From Oscillospiraceae bacterium MB24-C1 (GTDB lineage Bacteria > Bacillota > Clostridia > Oscillospirales > Ruminococcaceae): 64,000 nt of DNA. The position numbers and the translations under genes are program-made. The DNA is taken from assembly GCA_030913685.1 (NCBI GenBank), contig CP133187.1:558001-622000 (forward strand), read 5' to 3'. The notes beneath the pieces were generated by a model that did no database searches, was not told the DNA's origin, and was given only the letters and a program-made list of their open reading frames with translations. Position 1 is the stretch's first letter. The number at the start of each line of letters is the position of its first letter. Of the stretch, positions 8,606 through 17,272 are shown piece after piece.

Positions 8606-10217
8606 TATTATTACCGTTTATCGGCCTTGTATAGCGGTTCATCAACGCTAAAGCACAGCGCAGCCCGTCTACGGCAGCGCTCATGATGCCACCAGCATAC
8701 CCCGCCCCTTCACCACAAGGGTACAGGCCGTCAATACTTTCTGCCATACAGTTGCTCTGGCGCATGATCCGCACCGGTGATGAGGTTCGAGTTTCCACAC
8801 CGGTGAGTAGCGCGCCCGGTGCATCAAAACCAGAAAGCTTTCGCCCTAAAATCGGCAGTGAGTGCCGCATAAATGCCGTAATCTGAGGCGGAAAAAGTGC
8901 TGCAATGTCCGTTTCCTTTACACCGACTGGATAGCTAGGTTCTACCATTGTAGCCCCACCTGACAAAGGCGATTTTAAGAAATCAGCTACACACATACAG
9001 GGTGCTTTATAATCTTTACCCGCCACGTTAAAGGCGGCATATTCCAGTCGCTGCTGAAATGCAATTGCATCCTGCCAGCCGTTGCCGTAATCGGCTGAAT
9101 CCACCGAAACTACCAAAGCACTATTGGCGTTCTTTAAGTCTCTCGCGCGGTAACTCATGCCGTTGGTCACTGTCTGCCCTTCGCCAGAGGCAGCGGCAAC
9201 CACCATGCCGCCCGGACACATGCAAAAGGTGTAGGCCGCGCGCTGACTCTCACGATGAGAAAGCTGATACTCCCCTGAAGGTAGATTCGGGTGACCGGCA
9301 AAGTCGTTGTAGACCGCCCGGTCAATTTCAGTTTGGAGATGCTCGATACGCACCCCCACCGAAAACGCCTTTGGTTCAAGCGCAGCGCCGCAGCCTGCGA
9401 GCGCAAAAAAGGTGTCGCGTGCGCTATGCCCCACCGCCGCAATGACCGCATCGGCTGCTAACGAGTCGCCGTTAGATACCACGCCGCAGATAGCGCCATC
9501 CTTGACCTGAAAATCCTCTACACGGCTGAGAAAATGAATTTCGCCGCCCAACGCCAATATTTCTTTGCGGATGCTTTTGACCACACCACGCAACAGATCG
9601 GTGCCGACATGGGGCTTCGCCTTGACCAGAATATCCTGCGGCGCGCCGTGCCGTACCAACTCGTTGAGCACATGCCCACAAAGCGGATCATTGATACGGG
9701 TGGTCAGTTTGCCGTCGGAAAAAGTACCCGCCCCACCCTCACCGAACTGGACATTGGTTTGTGCGTTTAGCACACCATTCTGCCAAAAATGTTCAACCGT
9801 CGCCACACGGTCTTCCATAGCCGCGCCACGTTCCAGTACTATGGGCCGGTAGCCGTTTTGCGCCAGCAGCAGCGCGGAGAACATCCCAGCCGGACCAAAG
9901 CCGATAACCACCGGACGGTGGTTCAGCGGTGTTTCCCCTGTTTTGACCGCTATCGGCACTGGGCGCTTAAACACCAAAAGATTTTTAATATCCTCTCTGA
10001 GCAGCTTTTTGCCGAGCGCATCGGGCACCTCAATCGCTACAGTACTGACAAAATGCACCGGCAGCCTACGCCCCCGCCGGGCGTCGACAGAAGTGCGTAC
10101 CAGACTGCACGACAGTACCTGAGATGGCTTTAACCCCAGCTGCGCAATAGCGACAGATGTGGCTTCCCCAACGCCTTGCGTCACCGAGGTATTGATCTGA
10201 CTCAACTGTAAAAGCAT
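8595..10217 (-). CDS. FAD-dependent oxidoreductase (COG2509-type)
   Basis: 540 residues from ATG 10217, chosen because AAAGGAGC sits 7 nt upstream (an upstream in-frame ATG at 10247 has no such site). The dinucleotide-binding motif VIGFGPAGMFSALLLA is near residue 100, GEGGAGTFSDGKLTTR follows, and a C-terminal GEGAGYAGGIMSAAVDG closes the FAD fold. The N-terminal ~90 residues are a helical lead typical of this uncharacterised family of predicted flavoprotein dehydrogenases found widely in anaerobes. Substrate unknown. It is monocistronic: cdaR ends upstream at 10403 with a terminator. Confidence 0.85.
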   Translation of the reverse strand: MLLQLSQINTSVTQGVGEATSVAIAQLGLKPSQVLSCSLVRTSVDARRGRRLPVHFVSTVAIEVPDALGKKLLREDIKNLLVFKRPVPIAVKTGETPLNHRPVVIGFGPAGMFSALLLAQNGYRPIVLERGAAMEDRVATVEHFWQNGVLNAQTNVQFGEGGAGTFSDGKLTTRINDPLCGHVLNELVRHGAPQDILVKAKPHVGTDLLRGVVKSIRKEILALGGEIHFLSRVEDFQVKDGAICGVVSNGDSLAADAVIAAVGHSARDTFFALAGCGAALEPKAFSVGVRIEHLQTEIDRAVYNDFAGHPNLPSGEYQLSHRESQRAAYTFCMCPGGMVVAAASGEGQTVTNGMSYRARDLKNANSALVVSVDSADYGNGWQDAIAFQQRLEYAAFNVAGKDYKAPCMCVADFLKSPLSGGATMVEPSYPVGVKETDIAALFPPQITAFMRHSLPILGRKLSGFDAPGALLTGVETRTSSPVRIMRQSNCMAESIDGLYPCGEGAGYAGGIMSAAVDGLRCALALMNRYTRPINGNNIEL

Positions 10218-10353
10218 ATGCTTGCTCCTTTGATACTGATTTTCCATCGAGCCGTAGTAAGCGGTGTAAAAGTGGTTTGCTCGGGTAGAAAAACAACGTT
10301 AAATTGAACGCAATATATTTTTATTTATATGTTTTATCAAATAATTAAAAGTT

Positions 10354-10394
10354 AAACAGGGGCGCTGCTATATTTGAACGCAGCACCCCTGTTT
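10354..10394 (-). terminator. Terminator after cdaA-cdaR
   Basis: AAACAGGGG-GCTGC pairs with GCAGC-CCCCTGTTT around a short loop, with T-rich sequence on the minus-strand downstream side. It begins 9 nt after the cdaR stop. Confidence 0.75.
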
Positions 10395-10402
10395 CATTTT
10401 GT

Positions 10403-11659
10403 CTACTTGCTCTTAACAGTAACCCGCGCGGTATAGCGGTCACCATAAGCCCAGCAGGTACGCTTGCCAGGAATCAGAATATCTACCGGCACCGTGATCT
10501 GGCCGGTGCGTAAATCAGCCTCTGCCATATCAATCTGGGCAACTAGATCCTTTGAAGTTAAAGCTTCAAGCTCCTCTTCCGGCCCGTAAACCGTCACGTT
10601 TGGAATGTTCTTGCTCTGGATGGTAACATCGTATTCATCTGAAAGGTTGACGATATAGATGCCACTGCTATCGATGTTTAATTCCTTACTGTCAAAACCT
10701 TCGGGTATGAACTCTACGCTTAATTCGTCGATGCCCTCCACCGAAATAAAGCTTGGCGGAAGCGAAAGATCATAGAACATATGCATATCAGGTGCGATGC
10801 TGCGCATATCCAGATAGCCCAGATGCAGCTCATTATAGGAGGCAATCAAATCAGCCGGCCCTGCAATTTCAATCTCTTCCGGCGAAATAATGTATTTCAG
10901 GGTATCAAGGTCAAAATCGGTCGGAACATTGACAAAGTCAAATGTCACGGGAACCGTCTTCTTTTTAAGCACCGGCAACGTCACCGAGACCGTTTTACTG
11001 TCATACTCAAAATAAGGGCTGCTAATCTCGTTGCCGTCAGCATCCTTTAATATAACTGGCGTTTCGTAGGTAGCGCTTGCCGAAAGAGGTTTTTCGAAAT
11101 TAAGATGGACACTGGCAGAATTGACCGCTTCCATTTCGGTCGCCGGGCCGACTACCTGTACCTCCGAAGGATAAATATACTCCTCATCCAGAATGTAGCC
11201 GTCTGGAATATCCAGACCAGTTATTTCCATCTGCACCGGTAATATCTTGGTTACGCGGTGGTCGAACCGCATTGAAATGACGTCCGGAGCAGTGCCCTTA
11301 ACCTCGATGTCACGGTGGCGGGTGTCGGTAATCTCAAGGGCGAGGTCGTAGGTACCTGGGCCGCTAATATTATTTAGCTTAGCCAGAACGCTCAGCTCTG
11401 ACGCCTTAATATTACCTACCGTAGCGCGCGGGCCGTTGACCTCGACGTCAACGATAAAGTCGGTGTCGGTGACCGGATACAAATCCAACCGCGTCAAATT
11501 GCTATCGCTGGTGTCCAATGTGACCGGAACATTACGAATAACCGCCTGTATGTTGGAATCGATATTATAGGCAACCATCACCCAAATCAAAATAGCGCCC
11601 AGCACAGACAGGACGATGAGCACCGTGTTGTTGTCTAAAAAAGATTTATTGTTTTTCAT
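10403..11659 (-). CDS. cdaR: YbbR-domain protein, CdaA regulator
   Basis: 418 residues. One N-terminal membrane segment (about 12-30, VLIVLSVLGAILIWVMVAY) is followed by about four YbbR-type beta repeats outside the membrane. In Firmicutes CdaR binds the membrane-bound diadenylate cyclase CdaA and modulates its activity. Start ATG overlaps the cdaA stop by 4 nt. The usual third gene, glmM, is not present downstream here. Confidence 0.9.
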   Translation of the reverse strand: MKNNKSFLDNNTVLIVLSVLGAILIWVMVAYNIDSNIQAVIRNVPVTLDTSDSNLTRLDLYPVTDTDFIVDVEVNGPRATVGNIKASELSVLAKLNNISGPGTYDLALEITDTRHRDIEVKGTAPDVISMRFDHRVTKILPVQMEITGLDIPDGYILDEEYIYPSEVQVVGPATEMEAVNSASVHLNFEKPLSASATYETPVILKDADGNEISSPYFEYDSKTVSVTLPVLKKKTVPVTFDFVNVPTDFDLDTLKYIISPEEIEIAGPADLIASYNELHLGYLDMRSIAPDMHMFYDLSLPPSFISVEGIDELSVEFIPEGFDSKELNIDSSGIYIVNLSDEYDVTIQSKNIPNVTVYGPEEELEALTSKDLVAQIDMAEADLRTGQITVPVDILIPGKRTCWAYGDRYTARVTVKSK

Positions 11660-12513
11660 CGCTTCACCTTAAAAAATGGCGGCATACGGTCGCCTTTTTC
11701 TTCGCGCTTCTCGATAATAAAGGCGCCTTCCAGCTCTTTGACCAATTGTTCTCCGGTAAATCCGCGCATCAACTTACCGTTCTTTGCCACGGTTATGACA
11801 CCGGTTTCTTCAGAGACAATGACCACCAGCGCATCGGAGCTTTCGCTCATACCAAGACCCGCGCGGTGCCGGGTTCCCATCTCCTTGCTGATGGTGAAAT
11901 TATCTGACAGCGGCAGATAACACCCCGCGGCAACGAGTCGGCCTTCTCGAATGATCAGCGCACCGTCATGCAGCGGAGAATTGGGGAAAAAGATATTCCC
12001 CAGCAGTTCGGCGCTGGGGATTGCATCGATCACCGTTCCGGTTTTGATGATTTCCCCCAACAGGCTCTGGCGCTCAAGCACAATCAGCGCCCCGATCCTA
12101 CGTTTGGAAAGAAACGTCGCCGCCTCGCCAATGGCACTGATCGCCCGCCGCCAACGGGAATTGACATCGTCAAGACCTACATTACCGCCAAAAAGCTGCA
12201 GGCTTGAAAATCGAGTCCGTCCCACTTGCTCAAGCGAACGGCGCAGCTCAGGCTGAAAGACAATCAGCAACGCCAGCGCACCGTATTGAAACACATAGCG
12301 AATCAAAAAGCTAAGAGAGCGCATTTGTGCAAAGGTGGCGATCGCATAAACACCGACCAGCACACCTAAACCCTTGACCAACTGAATGGCGCGGGTTTCA
12401 CGCACCAGACGAATGGCCTGATACATCAAATAGGCCACAACAATAATATCCAAAAAGTCTGAAATGCCAAAGGAATTTAGTATTCCCTGTATGTCATAAA
12501 TCAGGTTGTCCAC
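11656..12513 (-). CDS. cdaA: Diadenylate cyclase (c-di-AMP synthase)
   Basis: 285 residues. Three predicted N-terminal membrane helices (within residues 1-90) precede a DisA_N/DAC domain carrying the catalytic DGA (SPLHDGALII) and RHR (GTRHRAGLGMS) motifs. It makes c-di-AMP from two ATP, which controls potassium and osmotic balance in Firmicutes. Start is GTG 12513 with AAAGGATG upstream. Paired with cdaR. Confidence 0.95.
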   Translation of the reverse strand: MDNLIYDIQGILNSFGISDFLDIIVVAYLMYQAIRLVRETRAIQLVKGLGVLVGVYAIATFAQMRSLSFLIRYVFQYGALALLIVFQPELRRSLEQVGRTRFSSLQLFGGNVGLDDVNSRWRRAISAIGEAATFLSKRRIGALIVLERQSLLGEIIKTGTVIDAIPSAELLGNIFFPNSPLHDGALIIREGRLVAAGCYLPLSDNFTISKEMGTRHRAGLGMSESSDALVVIVSEETGVITVAKNGKLMRGFTGEQLVKELEGAFIIEKREEKGDRMPPFFKVKR

Positions 12514-12612
12514 ACATGCACATCCTTTGCCAAATCATTGTTGAAGATACTGTCTTTATTGTACCATAATTGTATGAACATCACAATTATATAAATATAA
12601 ACTTTTATCACA

Positions 12613-13095
12613 TCAAATATGTTCCTGTTCAAAAATCAGGCATACCGCATGGCACGCAATACCCTCTTTGTGGCCCGTAAAACCCAGTCCCTCTTCGGTG
12701 GTGGCCTTTACACTGACCCGCGTTTCGTCAATGCCGCATGCTGCTGCGATGCAGCGCCGCATGTTGCCGATGAAAGGGGCCAACTTTGGGGCCTGAGCCA
12801 GCACGGTTGCGTCAATATTGCCGATGCAATAACCCTGTTTTGCCAGCAAATCCACCACTTTCTTAAGCAGCGCTATACTATCCGCACCCGCATAGGTAGC
12901 GTCACTGTCTGGAAAGTGCGCACCAATATCACCGAGCGCGGCAGCGCCGAGCAACGCATCCATCACGCTGTGCGTCAAAACATCGGCGTCGGAATGTCCA
13001 AGCAGGCCATGCGTATGCGGCAGCTCAACACCACCCAGAATCAGCTTTCGGCCCTCGACAAGGCGATGGACGTCATAGCCATATCCTATCCGCAT
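12613..13095 (-). CDS. ispF: 2-C-methyl-D-erythritol 2,4-cyclodiphosphate synthase
   Basis: 160 residues, full length. Metal-binding GYDVHRL at the N-terminus and [18 protein letters not shown] are intact, as is [11 protein letters not shown]. It catalyses the cyclisation step of the MEP isoprenoid pathway. It lies 1 nt after ispD, forming the standard ispDF pair. Confidence 0.96.
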   Translation of the reverse strand: MRIGYGYDVHRLVEGRKLILGGVELPHTHGLLGHSDADVLTHSVMDALLGAAALGDIGAHFPDSDATYAGADSIALLKKVVDLLAKQGYCIGNIDATVLAQAPKLAPFIGNMRRCIAAACGIDETRVSVKATTEEGLGFTGHKEGIACHAVCLIFEQEHI

Positions 13096-13096
13096 T

Positions 13097-13801
13097 TTAA
13101 AATCCCTCCCGCTGCATCAAAAAAGCTTCCGCAAGGATAAAATCCTCCTCGGTGGTCAGCTTAATGTTTTGATAATCCCCCTGAGAAAACGCCACAGGCG
13201 CCCCCAAGCTTTCTATGAGCTGGCAGTCGTCGGAATATTCCTGGCCGCTTTGTGAAAAGGCACGCAGATACAGTTCTTTTTTAAACACCTGAGGCGTCTG
13301 AATCAGCATCAGCGTTTCGCGCGGCAACGTTTCGACGACAAAGTCACCGTTGCGCCGCTTGATGGTATCCTTGGCTGGCACCGCCGCCGTGGCGGCACCA
13401 TGTCGTGCCGCGGCTTCGACAGCCGCTTCTATAACTGTATATGTGACAAGCGGCCGCGCCCCATCATGAATACAAATATAGTGCGCGTCAGCTGAACAAG
13501 CACACACCCCCGCATATACCGACTGCTGGCGTGTTGCACCACCTTTGACAATGCTGCGCAGCTTCTTAAAACCCTGATATTTCACATCGGCAAGCAGTGC
13601 CGGTATATGTTCCTCGCGCGTAACCACGACGATTTCGTCTATCAGGCCACAGTTTTCAAACGCATTGATCGTATGGATCAATACCGGTAACCCACACAGT
13701 TCAGCGGTGAGCTTATCAAAGCCCATACGCACAGACGACCCGCCCGCCGCAATCACGGCAGAAATTTTCCCATAATCTCTGCTCCGCCTGGGTTTGAACA
13801 T
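13097..13801 (-). CDS. ispD: 2-C-methyl-D-erythritol 4-phosphate cytidylyltransferase
   Basis: 234 residues. The nucleotide-binding [10 protein letters not shown] is near residue 18 and the HDGARPLVT motif near 110. It joins CTP to MEP in isoprenoid synthesis. First gene of ispD-ispF; the divIVA terminator lies between it and the upstream gene. Confidence 0.95.
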   Translation of the reverse strand: MFKPRRSRDYGKISAVIAAGGSSVRMGFDKLTAELCGLPVLIHTINAFENCGLIDEIVVVTREEHIPALLADVKYQGFKKLRSIVKGGATRQQSVYAGVCACSADAHYICIHDGARPLVTYTVIEAAVEAAARHGAATAAVPAKDTIKRRNGDFVVETLPRETLMLIQTPQVFKKELYLRAFSQSGQEYSDDCQLIESLGAPVAFSQGDYQNIKLTTEEDFILAEAFLMQREGF

Positions 13802-13815
13802 AACCGTACTCCTTT

Positions 13816-13850
13816 CAAAAAAGCCTGCCCTACAATTTGCAAGACAGGCT
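13816..13850 (-). terminator. Terminator after divIVA-like gene
   Basis: Minus strand AGCCTGTC/GGCAGGCT stem followed by six T. It starts about 10 nt after the stop of the alternative reading frame at 13860, but 130 nt after the nominal divIVA stop. Confidence 0.75.
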
Positions 13851-13980
13851 AATCTTATTCTAGAAAAGCAATTTTCTAATTAACTTCCCAAGCGCTTCAG
13901 AACTGCTGTGTTGCACAGTCTGTGATCTGGCGCTTTTTGAAAACATAACCTCGCCGCCGACAGAAGCTTTTTCTGGAGCC

Positions 13981-14802
13981 TCAGGTCGTTGCGGCGCCGC
14001 GAAAAAAGTTCTGCTGGGGCAATTTGTTTTCTTTTTGCGACTTGTCGCAAGGCAACTCAGGTGCATCGGTCGATGATGCCTCCTGCTCGGCCTTGGCCGC
14101 CTGCGCCACTTCATCAATGGACTCATCAGCACCCGCCGGAACAATCTCAAGTAGCATTTGATCTACTTCATCAAGCCGCGTGGTAAAGCTCTTCATCAAA
14201 TCTTCCAATTGGACGCGGACGGTGGAAATCTCATTGCGCATCAGCGACATTTCGGCCGTGATCTTCTGGCTGGCCGTGATGGCGTTTTGTTTGATATGCT
14301 CCGCCTGCTCCTGCGCCTGTGCAACCGTATCAGCCGCGCGCTGGTTCGCTTCGAGAATAATTTCACCTAGCTGCGCCGAGACATCTTCATAGCGCTTGGC
14401 TTTATATTCATAGTTTTGAAGCTGCACGACCAGCTGTCGGTTCTGATCTTTTTGCTGCTGTAAATCCTTTTCGCGCTCAATCTGTCGCAGCTTTTGTTGG
14501 CTAACCTCGTTGCGCAGCGACTCCACTGTACCAGTCAACTCACGAATTTTACCACCGCGCTCTTCGAGCTGGCGCTCCATCTCGGTTATTTTGGATTCGA
14601 AACTGGAAACCTGTTCAGAAAGCTGATTTCGAGCGGTGGAAACCTCGCTGATATGTTCGGCTAGCTCCTGTGCCATCGTTCGGTTTTGCTTCCGAAGCTT
14701 ATCAATATAAGTCAATACCTCTTTCTTTTCAAAACCACCAAAAAAGCTGGTTCTCAGCAACACCTTTTCGTCGCCATAAAGATTTAGGTCTAATTCGGCC
14801 AT
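13981..14802 (-). CDS. DivIVA-like cell division/polarity coiled-coil protein
   Basis: 273 residues as read. The N-terminus (about 15-45) resembles the DivIVA lipid-binding and first coiled-coil segment (FFGGFEKKEVLTYIDKLRKQ); about residues 40-200 are continuous coiled coil. DivIVA proteins mark curved membranes and the division site. As read it stops at 13981 after FFRGAATT. A +1 shift in a six-T run at about 13999-14005 would continue for about 40 residues to a stop at 13860, ending in LGKLIRKLLF, directly before the terminator. That extension probably belongs to the native protein. Its neighbours do not share an operon. Confidence 0.75.
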   Translation of the reverse strand: MAELDLNLYGDEKVLLRTSFFGGFEKKEVLTYIDKLRKQNRTMAQELAEHISEVSTARNQLSEQVSSFESKITEMERQLEERGGKIRELTGTVESLRNEVSQQKLRQIEREKDLQQQKDQNRQLVVQLQNYEYKAKRYEDVSAQLGEIILEANQRAADTVAQAQEQAEHIKQNAITASQKITAEMSLMRNEISTVRVQLEDLMKSFTTRLDEVDQMLLEIVPAGADESIDEVAQAAKAEQEASSTDAPELPCDKSQKENKLPQQNFFRGAATT

Positions 14803-14919
14803 CTCCAGTTCCTCCCGCCTGAAAAATAATTGAACATTACTTTTGTATTATAGCATTTTATCCTGTATTAACCAAGGGCATTTTGTCATTTATTTATGGA
14901 ATATTGCGCTAAACCTGTA

Positions 14920-16488
14920 TCACGCCCGACTGCCGCCCCATTCAATCACCGCAAAGCCGGTGCGCTGCCATGGAACAAGTGTCTGGGGCAAGACCTTTAC
15001 AGGCTGTTTTAAGCCTTTGTAAACCATATGCACCCGTAAAACACTGTCCGGCACGGGTGTAACCGAAAGCGGTGCCAGCGCTTCGTATTGTTCGGTTGAA
15101 AAGCTGATCAGGTTATAGGGGTTGCGGCACATTTCTGGTGCCCAGTAGGTGATAAAGTCATTATATTCGCGCGGGGTCAACCCCATAAATGCAAGTTTTT
15201 CGCGCAGGAAGGCTTCGGTATCGCCGCCCTTGATTACAAAGCCTTCGGAAAGGTCCCAGTCGATCTTCTTGTCACCTTCCCAGAATAGATAGTAGTGTTG
15301 GCTGCCATCCTTTAGGTTGGTCAGCGTGCCGTCCGAATCGGCGCGGACATGCCAGCCGCCGTCATAAGTAGGATAGGTGTAGGTCAGGTATTCCGCAGGA
15401 TAACTGAGTGTCACGGTGACGTCGGTCTGCTCCTCGGGATAAAGATAGATCACCGGCTTGCCGGTGGTGGGGTTTGCAACCAATGGGTCGGACTCCTGCG
15501 ATGGCTCAAGCAAAGGCGCAAGTTCATCAATTCGGTCGTGGATATCCTGCGCGATCAGTGAAAATGGATACACCACCCTAATGCGTAGGTCATCTGGCAT
15601 ATGGGAGGATGGGGTTTTCCCGCCCAACCAAAAACTAATGTTGTCTCGGTCAATAAAGCAGACGCCATAGGCATAGTTATCAATGGTCAGCGCGTATGCC
15701 ACGGTGCTTTCGGGTGAAAAACCCTGGTCTAGGAGCTGTGCCTCCACCCCCGCCGTCATCGTCAATGAACTGCGATAGCGGTAGTTTCCCACATCAAAAC
15801 GTTTTGTCGAATGTACATATGCGGTCTTCTCGCCCTGACCCTCCGGCAAAGGATGAGGATAAAGTCCAGCAATCCCTTCTCCAAAATAATCATCCGTTCC
15901 GGCATAATTAAGCAGTATGCCAACAGCCCCCTGGTCTCGCATAAAAAACTTGCTGAACAAATTAGCCGGTGCTGATGAACTTTCATTAAGATTGCAATAA
16001 ATATCAGAAATGTCGGTGGGTGAAATTTCCCAAAGCGTATATGCAAATTGATCGCGTAATTCCAAATCTTCAAGCCCTTCCAGCTTATATTGCTCTAAAA
16101 CTGGATAGGCGTCGTAAAAGCTTTCATATGCCACGGGCCAGCTCTGCGTTGCCGGTTTGGAGGACATGAGCCGTTCCTCGTCTGCAAAAGCCACTTCCGT
16201 TACCTGCGCGAGCGTTTCGCCGTCAGTCGTGTCAGTATTTTTAACAGAGGTCTGCGCAATCGTCTCGGATTCGTCTGCTGACGAGGTTGCCACGGCTGCT
16301 TCAGATGTCTGCAGTAACTCAACCGCATCGCTTGTTTCGCTTGTGGCTGACTGCAACGTACTGCTAGATGCCGACGCCGACACATTAACAGTATCAGCAG
16401 ATGACGTCGGAGCCGAGCCGATTTGCCCTGTACATCCCGCAAAAATCAGAATTAAAACCGCAAGTGGCAAAGCCAAAAAACGTCTCAT
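14920..16488 (-). CDS. Secreted lipoprotein with IYLYP-type C-terminal domain
   Basis: 522 residues from ATG 16488 (AGGGGGG precedes it). A lipoprotein signal peptide ends in LIFAGC. Residues ~20-95 are a Ser/Thr/Ala/Glu linker of low complexity. The C-terminal ~170 residues contain KPVIYLYPEEQTDV, a YDGGWHV repeat-like strand and HYYLFWEG, a domain found in uncharacterised secreted bacterial and fungal proteins. Expected outside the membrane, lipid-anchored. It is monocistronic, with about 115 bp to the divIVA-like gene. Function unknown. Confidence 0.75.
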   Translation of the reverse strand: MRRFLALPLAVLILIFAGCTGQIGSAPTSSADTVNVSASASSSTLQSATSETSDAVELLQTSEAAVATSSADESETIAQTSVKNTDTTDGETLAQVTEVAFADEERLMSSKPATQSWPVAYESFYDAYPVLEQYKLEGLEDLELRDQFAYTLWEISPTDISDIYCNLNESSSAPANLFSKFFMRDQGAVGILLNYAGTDDYFGEGIAGLYPHPLPEGQGEKTAYVHSTKRFDVGNYRYRSSLTMTAGVEAQLLDQGFSPESTVAYALTIDNYAYGVCFIDRDNISFWLGGKTPSSHMPDDLRIRVVYPFSLIAQDIHDRIDELAPLLEPSQESDPLVANPTTGKPVIYLYPEEQTDVTVTLSYPAEYLTYTYPTYDGGWHVRADSDGTLTNLKDGSQHYYLFWEGDKKIDWDLSEGFVIKGGDTEAFLREKLAFMGLTPREYNDFITYWAPEMCRNPYNLISFSTEQYEALAPLSVTPVPDSVLRVHMVYKGLKQPVKVLPQTLVPWQRTGFAVIEWGGSRA

Positions 16489-16655
16489 CAAAGTTGCCCC
16501 CCTCATAATATTTTCAGGAATCTCTTTCCAGTAAGTGTATCATTATACGTGAATTATTGCAATGAATGCAATATTAGGTCTTTTAAAATTGTTGTTTTAA
16601 ATCTTGTGATTTTCCTTATTCAATGATAAACTGCTGCTATATGGAGGTGTTAAGA

Positions 16656-17135
16656 ATGAGAAGAAAAGACCGTGAAGTCACAGACCCCACCGCGTTATTA
16701 AATATCATTGAGGAATGTAAGGTCTGCCGCGTCGCGATGCAAGATGAACAGGGGCTATATATTGTCCCGTTGAATTTTGGCTATGTATTTGACGAAGGTA
16801 AGCTGACGCTCTATTTTCATTCCGCAAAAGAAGGACGTAAGATTGATATTTTGTCAAAATCCCCCGTTGTCGCGTTCGAAATGGATTGCAGCCATCAACT
16901 GATTGAGTCCGAGATTGCCTGCCGCAACGGATACGCTTATAAAAGCATCATCGGCACCGGCGACGCCAGCCTAATAAAGAGCTTTGAAGAAAAGATAAAA
17001 GGGCTATCACACATTATGATTCACCAAACCGGCAAAGAATTTGAAATGCCTCCACAAGCCGTTAATTCTGTTGCGGTGTTCAAAATTGACGCGATCGAAT
17101 TTACCGGGAAAAGCAGGCCGATGCCCCCGGTTTGA
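16656..17135 (+). CDS. Pyridoxamine 5'-phosphate oxidase-like flavoprotein
   Basis: 159 residues from ATG 16656, chosen because GGAGGTG lies 6 nt upstream; an in-frame ATG at 16623 has none. The FMN-binding split-barrel family is shown by VCRVAMQDEQGLYIVPLNFGYVF at residues 22-45 and the FHSAKEGRKIDIL segment. Related to NimA-type nitroimidazole reductases and heme-degrading relatives. Monocistronic and divergent from the lipoprotein gene. Substrate not predictable. Confidence 0.85.
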   Translation: MRRKDREVTDPTALLNIIEECKVCRVAMQDEQGLYIVPLNFGYVFDEGKLTLYFHSAKEGRKIDILSKSPVVAFEMDCSHQLIESEIACRNGYAYKSIIGTGDASLIKSFEEKIKGLSHIMIHQTGKEFEMPPQAVNSVAVFKIDAIEFTGKSRPMPPV

Positions 17136-17190
17136 CATTGGTCCACTACAGGTTAAACTTAAACTTGTACCAGATTTATACTATACAGAA

Positions 17191-17217
17191 GTGGGCCGTC
17201 CTTAATGGACGGCCCAC
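17191..17217. terminator. Perfect hairpin between convergent genes
   Basis: GTGGGCCGTCC and GGACGGCCCAC form an 11-bp perfect stem with a 5-nt loop between two convergent genes. There is no strong T tract on either side, so it may act as a weak bidirectional terminator. Confidence 0.5.
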
Positions 17218-17272
17218 TTAGCTTCTAAAAAATTATCTGAAACAAAGGGCGAAGGGATGCTTGGTAGCTATC

